A stretch of DNA of 64,000 nt from Chitinophaga niastensis (GTDB taxonomy: Bacteria > Bacteroidota > Bacteroidia > Chitinophagales > Chitinophagaceae), in contig NZ_PYAW01000001.1 in assembly GCF_003014755.1 (NCBI RefSeq), positions 496,001 through 560,000 on the forward strand, written 5' to 3'. Position numbers and translations under genes: made by a program. Below are positions 8,131-16,384 of the stretch, in pieces; the first letter of the stretch is position 1, and each line of letters opens with the position of its first letter. A model generated the notes under the pieces. It was given only the letters and a program-made list of their open reading frames with translations, ran no database searches and was not told the origin of the DNA.

Positions 8131-10947
8131 TTACTTGCTCAGATACATGCTCTTCTCTTTGTACAACTGTCTGAAGTAAGGATCGCGCAAATCTTTGATA
8201 AAGCGGATCGCTTCTCCTGTTGATTTCATTTCAGGTCCGAGCTCTTTGTTTACGCCCGGAAATTTATTGAAAGAGAATACTGGTTCCTTGATAGCAAAGC
8301 CAGTGAGCTTCTTTTCAATAGTGAAGTCTTTCAGCATATTAGCACCTATCATTACTTTGGTAGCAATGTTCAGGTAAGGTACCTGGTAAGCTTTGGCGAT
8401 AAACGGTGTAGTACGGGAAGCACGCGGATTAGCTTCAATCACACATACCAGTCCGTCTTTGATGGCAAATTGTATGTTGATCAAACCGCGGATATTCAGT
8501 GCACGTGCAATCTTCTCTGCATAGAACTCCATGGTGGTAACTTCTATCGGCGTAAGGTTGAAGGCAGGCAGCAACGCATGGCTATCACCACTGTGGATAC
8601 CGGCTGGTTCAATGTGTTCCATCACACCCATTACATGGAAGTCTGTACCATCAAAAATACCATCTATCTCCGCTTCCTGACAACGATCCAGGAAGTGATC
8701 AATCAATATTTTATTACCTGGTAAATGTCTCAGCAAACTCAGTACGGATTCTTCCAGTTCTTCTTCGTTGATCACAATTCTCATACGCTGACCGCCTAAT
8801 ACGTAGGAAGGGCGTACCAGTACCGGGTAACCCACTTCTTTTGCTACATCAATAGCATCATCTGTGTTGTACGCAGTACCATATTTAGGGTAAGGAATAC
8901 CCAGTTCTTTTAACATGTCGGAGAAACGACCGCGGTCTTCTGCAATATCCATGTTATCGAAGGAGGTACCTATTATCTTCACTCCTTTTTCTTCCAGGCG
9001 CTTAGCCAGTTTCAATGCTGTTTGTCCACCCAGCTGAACAATCACCCCTTCAGGTTTTTCCAGCTCAATGATTTCCCAGAGATTTTCCCAGAACACAGGC
9101 TCAAAGTAGAGCTTATCTGCCATGTCAAAGTCTGTGGAAACTGTTTCAGGGTTACAGTTCACCATGATAGCTTCATAACCGCAATCCTGAATGGCTTGCA
9201 ATCCATGTGTACAGCAGTAGTCAAACTCAATACCCTGGCCAATTCTGTTAGGACCGGAACCCAGTACGATAATCTTTTTCTTATCAGTACGCTTGCTTTC
9301 GTTTTCGGTATCAAACGTAGAGTAGAAGTAAGGCGTTTTTGCTTCAAATTCAGCACTGCAGGTATCTACCATTTTGAAGGTACGCCTGATGTTGAGTTCT
9401 TTACGTTTTGCATATACTTCGTCTTCTTCACAGTCGCCAAACAGGATCGACAGCTGTGCATCGGAGAAGCCCATTTTCTTTGCATCTTTCAGCATTTCAA
9501 AGGGAACGCTCTGTAGATCATGCTCCAGCAGTTGTTTCTCCAGATTTACGATATCCTGTATCTGGTGCAGGAACCAGCGGTCGATGAATGTAAGCTGATG
9601 AATATGTTTTACAGATACACCCGCCATCAAAGCATCTTTGATACGGAAGATACGATCCCAGGTAGGACGTTTTAATTTCTCTATCAGCTGTTCGCTTTTC
9701 AGGAGTGATTTACCGTAGTAGCCAAGACCGAGTGCATCGTTCTCCAGGCTCTGACAGGCTTTTTGCAGTGCTTCCGGGAAAGTACGGCCAATTGCCATTA
9801 CTTCACCAACGGATTTCATTTGCAATCCTAAAGTATCATCAGCACCTTTAAATTTATCAAAGTTCCAGCGTGGCATTTTTACAATCACGTAATCCAAAGC
9901 TGGTTCAAAGAAAGCAGAGGTGGTTTTGGTGATCTGATTTTCCAGTTCATCCAAAGTATAGCCTATCGCCAGTTTAGCCGCAATCTTAGCGATTGGGTAA
10001 CCCGTAGCTTTAGACGCCAGTGCAGAAGAGCGGCTTACGCGCGGATTGATTTCAATGGCAATCAGCTCTTCGTTTTCAGGGTTCAGGGAAAACTGTACGT
10101 TACAACCACCGGCAAAATTGCCGAGGTCACGCATCATCATCATTGCCTTGTTACGCATGTCCTGGAAAGCTGTATCGCTCAGGGTCATGGCAGGTGCTAC
10201 GGTGATGGAATCGCCTGTGTGGATACCCATAGGATCCAGGTTCTCTACGGTACAAATGATAACAACGTTATCATTTTTGTCGCGCAACAGTTCCAGCTCA
10301 TATTCTTTCCATCCGATTACGGCTTTTTCCACCAGTACTTCATGAATAGGAGAAGCTTTCAAACCACGGTCCAGGGCTTCATCCAGGTCTTCTTTTGCGT
10401 GTACGAAACCGCCTCCTGTACCACCCAGGGTAAAGGAAGGACGGATTACCAGTGGAAAGCCTATTTCCTGTGCAAACTCTTTACCTTCCAGGAAGGAGTT
10501 AGCAGTTCTTGCAGGCGCAACAGCTATTCCCAGCTGAATCATCCACTGACGGAACTGTTCACGGTCTTCTGCTTTATCGATGGCTTTGATGTCCACACCA
10601 ATCAGGCGGCAATTGAATTTTTCCCATATTCCCAGCTCGTCCACTTCTTTACAAAGGTTCAGTGCAGTTTGGCCGCCCATAGTGGGTAATACGGCATCTA
10701 TCTGGTTTTCTTCCAGGATCTGCTCAATGCTTTCCACGGTCAGTGGTAGCAAATAAACCTTATCAGCCATCATTGGATCCGTCATGATGGTGGCCGGGTT
10801 GGAATTAATCAATATCACTTTAATTCCTTCTTCCCGCAGCGAACGTGCTGCCTGGGAACCGGAATAGTCAAATTCGCAAGCCTGACCAATAATAATGGGT
10901 CCAGAACCGATAATGAGTACAGATTTGATAGATGAGTCTTTTGGCAT
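8131..10947 (-). CDS. carB: Carbamoyl-phosphate synthase large subunit
   Basis: 938 residues, against about 1,070 in E. coli. It makes carbamoyl phosphate from bicarbonate, glutamine-derived ammonia and two ATP for pyrimidine and arginine synthesis, with CarA as partner. Both ATP-grasp halves are present: the first starts SVLIIGSGPIIIGQACEFDY and holds FTLGGTGGGF, and the second starts IIVLGSGPNRIGQGIEFDYCC and holds SYVLGGQRM. The protein stops shortly after GPEMKSTGEAIRFI, where the MGS-like allosteric domain that binds UMP and ornithine would begin, so that domain is missing. I believe this short form is usual in Bacteroidota. carA is not adjacent. Confidence 0.96.
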   Translation of the reverse strand: MPKDSSIKSVLIIGSGPIIIGQACEFDYSGSQAARSLREEGIKVILINSNPATIMTDPMMADKVYLLPLTVESIEQILEENQIDAVLPTMGGQTALNLCKEVDELGIWEKFNCRLIGVDIKAIDKAEDREQFRQWMIQLGIAVAPARTANSFLEGKEFAQEIGFPLVIRPSFTLGGTGGGFVHAKEDLDEALDRGLKASPIHEVLVEKAVIGWKEYELELLRDKNDNVVIICTVENLDPMGIHTGDSITVAPAMTLSDTAFQDMRNKAMMMMRDLGNFAGGCNVQFSLNPENEELIAIEINPRVSRSSALASKATGYPIAKIAAKLAIGYTLDELENQITKTTSAFFEPALDYVIVKMPRWNFDKFKGADDTLGLQMKSVGEVMAIGRTFPEALQKACQSLENDALGLGYYGKSLLKSEQLIEKLKRPTWDRIFRIKDALMAGVSVKHIHQLTFIDRWFLHQIQDIVNLEKQLLEHDLQSVPFEMLKDAKKMGFSDAQLSILFGDCEEDEVYAKRKELNIRRTFKMVDTCSAEFEAKTPYFYSTFDTENESKRTDKKKIIVLGSGPNRIGQGIEFDYCCTHGLQAIQDCGYEAIMVNCNPETVSTDFDMADKLYFEPVFWENLWEIIELEKPEGVIVQLGGQTALKLAKRLEEKGVKIIGTSFDNMDIAEDRGRFSDMLKELGIPYPKYGTAYNTDDAIDVAKEVGYPVLVRPSYVLGGQRMRIVINEEELEESVLSLLRHLPGNKILIDHFLDRCQEAEIDGIFDGTDFHVMGVMEHIEPAGIHSGDSHALLPAFNLTPIEVTTMEFYAEKIARALNIRGLINIQFAIKDGLVCVIEANPRASRTTPFIAKAYQVPYLNIATKVMIGANMLKDFTIEKKLTGFAIKEPVFSFNKFPGVNKELGPEMKSTGEAIRFIKDLRDPYFRQLYKEKSMYLSK

Positions 10948-11016
10948 TTGTGTAATCTATTGAAAATGAAAAACCAAATTGATTTTTCCGCCGTTTGAAG
11001 GAACAAAAAAATCGTG

Positions 11017-11024
11017 CAAAGTTA
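11017..11024 (-). promoter_or_regulatory. -7 element of the carB promoter
   Basis: CAAAGTTA on the plus strand is TAACTTTG on the minus strand, an exact TAnnTTTG match. It predicts a leader of about 60 bases before carB. No clear -33 element is seen. Confidence 0.5.
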
Positions 11025-11150
11025 CGGGATTTGAAAATTATAAAGCGAAAAAAGTTTCGTTTGCCGGTAAGATTTTTTTGAAAGATGTTGAATAGCGCTA
11101 GTTTTACATATAATAATTATATCATTTAGGAAGGTTATTTACTAAGTTTT

Positions 11151-11768
11151 ATGGAAGAAGAGCTACATCCCTGGGAGGTTATTTTAGGGAAATACGGGCA
11201 TAAGGCAAATTACATTGAAGGAGACAAAGATCAGCCTAATTATAGCTTTACATTTGATTTAAATTATCAGCAAAAAGATAGTCGTCTTCGTTTTTCATGG
11301 AATAATACAAGGAATGATTACATCGAGCAATACAAATTTCGGTGGGACACAGGAGATCCCCGATTGGTAGGACACATATACTGCGGGAAAACTGTGTTGC
11401 TTATGGAACTTCCTCAACAACACAACAAGCTAAAAATATATAATGCCGGCTACGTCTATAATCTTCTCAGTTTATTAAACCGGCATAAAGTACAAACAGG
11501 CTACGCCAATTTTGATAAAACATTTATCACTATTGTCAAACCCACATCCGTAATTGCAGACATTACTCCTCAACTGGAATACTTACTGGATCCGGATTTC
11601 GGCAGATCATTAACGTTGGAAACAGATTATGAAGATGCTATCACATTAAAATTCTATCTACAGTTAAAATTGAACACATTGCTGGAGGATGAAAAACAAA
11701 TTGAAAAATTATTGAAGCATACAGCAGTACTGGTAGACAGGTTAAGCATGTTCCCTCCAGGCAGCTAG
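11151..11768 (+). CDS. Hypothetical protein, 205 residues
   Basis: I do not recognise this family. It is soluble (no signal peptide or membrane segment), rich in aromatic residues and beta-strand-like in the first 130 residues (YSFTFDLNYQQKDSRLRFSW, FRWDTGDPRLVGHIYCGK). The C-terminal third is helical and charged (LKFYLQLKLNTLLEDEKQIEKLLKHTAVLVDRL). It starts with ATG after an A/T-rich stretch and has normal codon use for the window. It lies 192 bases upstream of the probable MNIO precursor on the same strand. That gap contains near-consensus promoter elements, so it is probably a separate unit. A role in the MNIO cluster is possible but not shown. Confidence 0.7.
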   Translation: MEEELHPWEVILGKYGHKANYIEGDKDQPNYSFTFDLNYQQKDSRLRFSWNNTRNDYIEQYKFRWDTGDPRLVGHIYCGKTVLLMELPQQHNKLKIYNAGYVYNLLSLLNRHKVQTGYANFDKTFITIVKPTSVIADITPQLEYLLDPDFGRSLTLETDYEDAITLKFYLQLKLNTLLEDEKQIEKLLKHTAVLVDRLSMFPPGS

Positions 11769-11846
11769 CAGGCGCTAGCGCTGTTTTCCAGTATAATTAC
11801 TCATCCTCATCTCGCCATATTATCCTAACTTTATTGTCCGCAATTA

Positions 11847-11854
11847 AATATTTG
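11847..11854 (+). promoter_or_regulatory. Possible -7 element before the MNIO cluster
   Basis: AATATTTG differs from TAnnTTTG at one base. A TAACTTTA at 11826-11833 is an equally good alternative. If 11847 is used, the transcript begins near 11861 and the GTG at 11856 cannot be the start of the small gene, leaving ATG 11961. Confidence 0.3.
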
Positions 11855-11960
11855 CGTGCGCACCCCCAAAAGACTGGCACTAAATACTACAACAGCCCTG
11901 CGTACAGGGAGTAATTCCAATCTGTTTTCTACACTTTTTACACCCCCAAAACTTAATGTC

Positions 11961-12200
11961 ATGCGTACAGCTGAAGTTCACTATGGAGACAATGGTCATG
12001 TTGATCTTGCCGTGCCTAAAGGCACCAAAATGGAAGACATTACCAAATTACAGACAATGGTAATAAAACAAATTAATCCCCGTGGTTGCCAGGCATGCTT
12101 ATCTGGCGTACATTTCAACATTCGCGAACAGCTGGAAAAGGTAATTAAAGTAGACCTCGACAAAATGGCTGTCATCAAGGATGCAGTTGCTCAGCATTAA
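11961..12200 (+). CDS. Small CxxC protein, probable MNIO substrate (RiPP precursor)
   Basis: 79 residues from ATG 11961, with no signal peptide. The N-terminal part is polar (MRTAEVHYGDNGHVDLAVPK) and leads to the motif RGCQACLSG with its only two cysteines, C43 and C46. A 30-residue charged tail (HFNIREQLEKVIKVDLDKM...) follows. It lies directly before a DUF692 gene and an MbnC-like partner, the usual layout of clusters in which a multinuclear iron oxygenase modifies cysteines of a small ribosomal peptide, so a substrate role is inferred. Unlike many precursors, the cysteines sit in the middle rather than at the C-terminus. An in-frame GTG at 11856 would add 35 residues but probably precedes the transcript start. 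The alternative is a small redox or metal carrier. Confidence 0.6.
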   Translation: MRTAEVHYGDNGHVDLAVPKGTKMEDITKLQTMVIKQINPRGCQACLSGVHFNIREQLEKVIKVDLDKMAVIKDAVAQH

Positions 12201-12209
12201 TCTTTTACA

Positions 12210-12232
12210 CCGTCCCGGTATAGCCGGGACGG
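12210..12232 (+). promoter_or_regulatory. GC-rich hairpin between precursor and MNIO gene
   Basis: A perfect 9-bp stem (CCGTCCCGG 12210-12218 with CCGGGACGG 12224-12232) around a 5-nt loop, starting 9 bases after the stop of the small gene. No T-run follows, so it is not a full terminator. It may protect the 3' end of the precursor message or weaken read-through, giving more precursor than enzyme. Confidence 0.65.
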
Positions 12233-12250
12233 TTGCTAAACCTTCTCGCC

Positions 12251-13177
12251 ATGTCACAATTATTATCTCCGGCCAGGATAGGTCATCTCTACAATAAAAC
12301 TATTCCACAGCTGGGTGTGGGCCTCTTGTACAACCCTTCGCTGGAACTCTACCTGGATGCATGTCCTGATAGCTGCGATTATGTGGAAATTATTCCGGAC
12401 ATGTTTTGGACAGACCACGGAAACAGCCACCAACCAAGATTTGAAGAGATCGAATCCTGGATGAAAGTGCTGGATAAAATAGCTTCAAGGTACCCGTTAA
12501 CATCTCATAATATCTCCTACTCACTGGGAAGTGCAGGCATCTTCGACAAAAACTATCTGCAAAAAATGAAAGAATGGCATGAACGTTATTCCTTCAAATG
12601 GCATAGCGACCATCTCTCCTTTGTAAAGGTGCATAACGACCGGCAGGAGGAGCACAATGCAGGACTGGCGGTACCAGTACCCTACGATTATGAAGTACTG
12701 GATATGATAGGTGGACGCATCAATGCTATCAAACGTATCATCAACACGCCTTTCCTTGTAGAGAACAATGTATACTTCATTGATTTACCGGATCAGGAAC
12801 TTACCGAAACAACATTCCTGAATGAACTATCGCAGGATACGTCCTGCGGCCTGCTGCTGGATATACACAACGTATATACAAATGCCGTGAACCATCATTT
12901 TGATGCAAAAGATTTCATTGCGCAACTGGCGCTGGATAAAGTAATAGAAATACATATTGCAGGCGGTAATGACCTGGGTGGTATGTATACCGATTCTCAT
13001 GCAGGCCCTTGTCCACCGGCAGTTTGGGAATTGCTCGATTATACGTTACCGTTAGTTCCTAATCTGTGCGGTATCACTTTCGAATTTCATGAATCTTATT
13101 TTCACCTGCTGCAGTTTGACGGAATTACGCAGGAATTAAACAGGGCTAAAGCGGCCTGGAACTTACATCATAGCTGA
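12251..13177 (+). CDS. DUF692 multinuclear non-haem iron oxygenase (MNIO)
   Basis: 308 residues from ATG 12251 (an in-frame TTG at 12233 lies within the hairpin 3' arm region and is less likely). It has the DUF692/MbnB TIM-barrel pattern. Candidate metal ligands are H86 (SHNISYSLGS), D120-H121 (SDHLSF), E171 (ENN), D204 and N207 (LLLDIHNVYTNAVNH), H235 (EIHIAGG), D248-H250 (DSH) and E278. Compared with the commonest family wording, AGH reads AGG and DVNNVY reads DIHNVY, so it belongs to a divergent branch. Characterised members oxidise cysteine or other residues of small peptides with two or three iron ions and oxygen. The gene sits between the CxxC protein and the partner gene, with a 5-base gap to the latter. 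Confidence 0.85.
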   Translation: MSQLLSPARIGHLYNKTIPQLGVGLLYNPSLELYLDACPDSCDYVEIIPDMFWTDHGNSHQPRFEEIESWMKVLDKIASRYPLTSHNISYSLGSAGIFDKNYLQKMKEWHERYSFKWHSDHLSFVKVHNDRQEEHNAGLAVPVPYDYEVLDMIGGRINAIKRIINTPFLVENNVYFIDLPDQELTETTFLNELSQDTSCGLLLDIHNVYTNAVNHHFDAKDFIAQLALDKVIEIHIAGGNDLGGMYTDSHAGPCPPAVWELLDYTLPLVPNLCGITFEFHESYFHLLQFDGITQELNRAKAAWNLHHS

Positions 13178-13182
13178 AACAT

Positions 13183-13836
13183 ATGTCACTGTTATCATTT
13201 CAGAAAGCATTAACAGACCTGATTGCCTCACCACAATTATGTTTACAGGTGCGTGCACATCCGGCCGAAACCCTCTCCAGGTACGACCTCACCCCGCGCG
13301 AAGTAACACGATTAAAAACAGTGGTGCATCAACAGGGGATGTCGGTTAGCTGTACGTTGTATCGTGTAAACAGGATCACGCCTATTTATACCATGCTGCC
13401 TTATACCTGCTTATTATTAGGCCCCGCGTTGATTCCGCTGGCCGAAGAGTTCTGGGAGATATGCAATAAATCTGATTTACAGTTTAAGCGGGAGATAACT
13501 TTATTTGGCGATTTTTTATTACAGCAGATAACAACAGGTTCCCTGCAAAACCCTTACCTGGGTGAGATTGTAGCTATGGAGCTGGCGATTAATGAATTAA
13601 AATTTTTGCCGAGAACAGCATTACTAAATGCCCCTGTTAATGAAGAAGGTTTACATCCACTCATCCGTCTTGTACCTTTTGATCATGAGCCGGAACCCTT
13701 GCTTATTGAACTTTCCAGGATGCAAATACCTCCATTTACAGCAGGTACAGGTGAATATTTTCTGGTGATAGATCACCGGGAAGAAGAGCTGTCATTCAGC
13801 ACACTGCCCCGTAAAACCGGAGCAGTGGCCTTATAA
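13183..13836 (+). CDS. MNIO partner protein, MbnC-like, with probable peptide-recognition domain
   Basis: 217 residues, 5 bases downstream of the MNIO gene. The N-terminal half is helical with LSFQKALTDLIASPQ and then LYRVNRITPIYTMLPYTCLLLG. This resembles the 'R-x-x-R...LP.T..LLG' core of MbnC/DUF2063-like partners that bind the leader peptide and hold the oxygenase. The C-terminal half (about 125-217) is beta-rich (PLIRLVPFDHEPEPLLIELS, EYFLVIDHREEELSF). Family assignment rests on this resemblance and on position. Function as substrate-recognition subunit is inferred. It converges with the MFS gene, leaving only 3 bases between stop codons. Confidence 0.65.
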   Translation: MSLLSFQKALTDLIASPQLCLQVRAHPAETLSRYDLTPREVTRLKTVVHQQGMSVSCTLYRVNRITPIYTMLPYTCLLLGPALIPLAEEFWEICNKSDLQFKREITLFGDFLLQQITTGSLQNPYLGEIVAMELAINELKFLPRTALLNAPVNEEGLHPLIRLVPFDHEPEPLLIELSRMQIPPFTAGTGEYFLVIDHREEELSFSTLPRKTGAVAL

Positions 13837-13839
13837 ACG

Positions 13840-14991
13840 TTATAATTTTATTCTGGAAGACATCACTGCAATAGCTGCTCCCATAACTGCGATCATCGAA
13901 AACGACACCCCCAGACTGGTAGCCTGCGCTACAAATCCGATTAAGGGCGGACCAAACAGAAAGCCCAGATAACCTATCGTAGACACCGTTGCCAGCGCCA
14001 TACCAGGAGATAATACAGTTGATCTTCCCGCAGCGCTGTATACCAATGGTACTACTGCCGAAACCCCTGCTCCCACCAGCATAAAGCCAAACATGGCCGT
14101 CAGGAAGTAAGGGAAAATAACTGCTACCATCAAACCCGTAGCCGTTAGTATTCCACTCAGCAGCAACATCTTTTTAACGCCAAACCTGGTCGTCAGCCTG
14201 TCTGCCACAAAACGGCCGGAAGCCATGGTGCTCATAAAGGCAGCGTAACCTGCGCCGGATAAGCCATCACGAACATGCAGCGCTCTTCTGAAATACACCC
14301 CACTCCAATCAAACATAGTCCCCTCGCATATCATAGAGCACAGCGCAATAATACCCAGTGTGAGCAAAAACATATCTGGCTTTCCAAACAGTGGCTGGTT
14401 ACCGTTTTCATTGGATACATGCGGTACAATGCGGTTCATGGTAAGCAGGATAATGGTCCACGCAATAGCCGTGATCAACAGGAAATGATAAACAGGTGCC
14501 AGGTGTAATCCGACCATGGCCGTACCTATAGCCGCACCGGTAAATCCGGCCACACTCCACAATCCGTGAAAAGAGGCCATAACAGATCTGCCATACATCG
14601 CTTCCACGGCTACTGCCTGTGTGTTTACCGCAATGTTAGCCAGGTTACCACAGAAACCAAAAAACACGAGGAATATACTCAGCTCCCAGGATGTTTGGGC
14701 AAGGCCCAGCACTGGTAATACAGCCCCATAGGCCACTGCTGCAATGATGAGCACCTGCCTGCTACCAAATTTGGATACCAGCACACCCGCCAGCGGCAAG
14801 GATATAATAGAGCCTACCGGCAATGCCAGCAATACGCCGCCTAAACCGGCATCATTTAAACCCAGTGTTTGTTGTATGTCTGGTATGCGGGAAGCCCAGC
14901 TGGCAAAGCACAAACCAGTAAGAAAGAATAATGCGCTCACAGCGATGCGCGTATGTCTTTTATTCATTACCATCGTTAGATCCTGTAACAT
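13840..14991 (-). CDS. MFS transporter
   Basis: 383 residues with about 12 membrane segments. It is a major facilitator of the YbjJ/FucP-like type, judging by its start (HTRIAVSALFFLTGLCFASWASRIPDIQQTLG) and the motif LAGVLVSKFGSRQVL between helices 2 and 3. The substrate is unknown. Sugar or nucleoside-related uptake or efflux is suggested only by the neighbours: a DeoR regulator 26 bases upstream in the same operon and a divergent nucleotidase. The true start may be one of the internal methionines (M7 or M9) just before the first helix. Confidence 0.85.
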   Translation of the reverse strand: MLQDLTMVMNKRHTRIAVSALFFLTGLCFASWASRIPDIQQTLGLNDAGLGGVLLALPVGSIISLPLAGVLVSKFGSRQVLIIAAVAYGAVLPVLGLAQTSWELSIFLVFFGFCGNLANIAVNTQAVAVEAMYGRSVMASFHGLWSVAGFTGAAIGTAMVGLHLAPVYHFLLITAIAWTIILLTMNRIVPHVSNENGNQPLFGKPDMFLLTLGIIALCSMICEGTMFDWSGVYFRRALHVRDGLSGAGYAAFMSTMASGRFVADRLTTRFGVKKMLLLSGILTATGLMVAVIFPYFLTAMFGFMLVGAGVSAVVPLVYSAAGRSTVLSPGMALATVSTIGYLGFLFGPPLIGFVAQATSLGVSFSMIAVMGAAIAVMSSRIKL

Positions 14992-15017
14992 CTCCTATCA
15001 GATAAAAGTTAAGCGGA

Positions 15018-15770
15018 TTAGATCACCTGTATACCCAGGTTTAGATACGGTTTCAGCGAAGGCAGGTCAGGATTATCTGTAATAATTGTATCCAAACCTG
15101 TGATATCGCATACTTTAAAAGGCTCGGCTGTGCCCATTTTGTCGCTGGTAGCCAGGGCAATAGTTTTGTTGGCAGATTCCACCATCGCACTCTTCACATC
15201 TGCTTCTCCCAGATCCAGTCCTGTTACGCCCGCATCCGGATGCAGGCTGCAGATGCCAAGGAAACAAATATCTGCGCGCAGTTTCTGCAACATGCGGATA
15301 GTATCCATTCCTCCCGCTGTCTGGGAATCCTTACCTATCAACCCCCCTGTAAATATTATTGCTATTGATGGATGTTCAATCAACTGTGCCACTATGGGAA
15401 CGCTGTTGGTAATAACTGTGATATGCAGATTCGCGGGAAATAATTTGGCCAGTGTTAAGGTAGAAGTACCACCATCCAGGATAATAGTTTGCCCGTTATG
15501 CAGGTAAGACAATGCCTTATGGGCGATATGCTTTTTATCGTCTTCGTGGTATTGAATACGCTCTTTAAAAGAGTAGGGATTGGGAGAGTGCGGAATCGCT
15601 CCTCCTCTTACTTTGATGAGCTGTCCGTTCAGGGCCAGGGATTCCAGGTCCCGGCGCACGGTATCTTCAGATACCTGCAAATCGCTGCTAAGCTCTGTTT
15701 GCAGTACTTTATGATCTGTTTGCAGCTTTTTCAGAATGTAATCCAGCCTTTCCTCTTTCAACATGTTCAT
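15018..15770 (-). CDS. DeoR/GlpR family transcriptional regulator
   Basis: 250 residues, standard for the family. The N-terminal winged helix-turn-helix (about 1-57) includes ELSSDLQVSEDTVRRDLESL and the signature RVRGGA-like KVRGGAIPHS. The C-terminal sugar-phosphate-binding DeoRC domain contains ILDGGTSTLTLAKLF and the FTGG and DLGEADVK motifs. Members respond to phosphorylated sugars. It is the first gene of a two-gene operon with the MFS transporter. The 75 bases upstream carry GC-words phased every 10 bases, a plausible operator controlling both directions. Confidence 0.92.
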   Translation of the reverse strand: MNMLKEERLDYILKKLQTDHKVLQTELSSDLQVSEDTVRRDLESLALNGQLIKVRGGAIPHSPNPYSFKERIQYHEDDKKHIAHKALSYLHNGQTIILDGGTSTLTLAKLFPANLHITVITNSVPIVAQLIEHPSIAIIFTGGLIGKDSQTAGGMDTIRMLQKLRADICFLGICSLHPDAGVTGLDLGEADVKSAMVESANKTIALATSDKMGTAEPFKVCDITGLDTIITDNPDLPSLKPYLNLGIQVI

Positions 15771-15860
15771 GCCATTTTATGCAATATTATGAAACTTCTT
15801 GCAATAATTTGCTAAAAACAGCATAACTTCGCAAAAAACAGCAAATTATAGCAAGAATAG
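15771..15860. promoter_or_regulatory. 10-bp-phased GCA repeat array, candidate DeoR-family operator
   Basis: Between the divergent regulator and nucleotidase genes the words GCC, GCA, GCA, GCT, GCA, GCA, GCA and GCA occur at 15771, 15781, 15801, 15811, 15821, 15831, 15841 and 15851. They are almost exactly 10 bases apart, each followed by A/T-rich sequence. Two 13-base units (GCTAAAAACAGCA, GCAAAAAACAGCA) are nearly identical. One-turn phasing suggests side-by-side protein binding. Confidence 0.5.
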
Positions 15861-16384
15861 CAATCGACATGGACAATGTTATGGCAGATCTTACGCAGCA
15901 TTCCCTGGATACCTACGCAAAAGAATATGGGATACAGCTTGATCCTGCTACATTAGACGGCATTCCGGAAGGCAGTGGATTTCCGGAAGGCGTTGTGCTG
16001 AAATTTTTAAACACACCAGGATTTTTCAGGAATGCACCTGTAATGGCTGGTAGTCAGGAAGTAATTAAAGCACTATCAGAAAAACATGAAATATTTATAG
16101 TTTCTGCTGCGATGGAATTTCCGCTGTCACTGGCGGAAAAACTGGCCTGGTTGAATGAGCATTTCTCTTTTATCAGCTGGCGCAATATTGTTTTCTGTGG
16201 TTCTAAAACAATTGTGGAAGCAGATTACATGATAGATGACCACGATAAAAATCTTCGTTATTTTAAAGGAGCGCCGTTATTGTTTACTGCACCACACAAC
16301 GTAACACTTACAGATTACAAACGGGTGAATAACTGGGAAGAGGTGGCCACATTTTTTGCATTGAGCAATGTGGAAGCGGTTTAA
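15845..16384 (+). CDS. 5'(3')-deoxyribonucleotidase-like HAD phosphatase with a non-AUG start
   Basis: HAD-fold 5'-nucleotidase of the NT5C type, about 179 residues, expected to dephosphorylate (deoxy)nucleoside monophosphates in the cytoplasm. The catalytic motif reads RIAIDMDNVMAD, in which the first Asp is the nucleophile. The first ATG of the frame (15869) lies just after that Asp. The frame is open upstream only to a stop at 15824, with no ATG, GTG or TTG in between. The ATT at 15845 (or the ATA at 15848) is therefore proposed as start, giving nucleophile D8 and D10. Motif IV is DDHDKNLRYF. The last bases share TTAA with the stop of the convergent gene. A sequencing error upstream cannot be excluded. 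Confidence 0.75.
   Translation: MIARIAIDMDNVMADLTQHSLDTYAKEYGIQLDPATLDGIPEGSGFPEGVVLKFLNTPGFFRNAPVMAGSQEVIKALSEKHEIFIVSAAMEFPLSLAEKLAWLNEHFSFISWRNIVFCGSKTIVEADYMIDDHDKNLRYFKGAPLLFTAPHNVTLTDYKRVNNWEEVATFFALSNVEAV

Noticed and set aside
11856..11960. Upstream GTG-initiated extension of the CxxC protein (35 extra residues)
   Set aside because: It probably lies at or before the transcript start, uses a non-ATG codon and its residues look non-protein-like. ATG 11961 is preferred.
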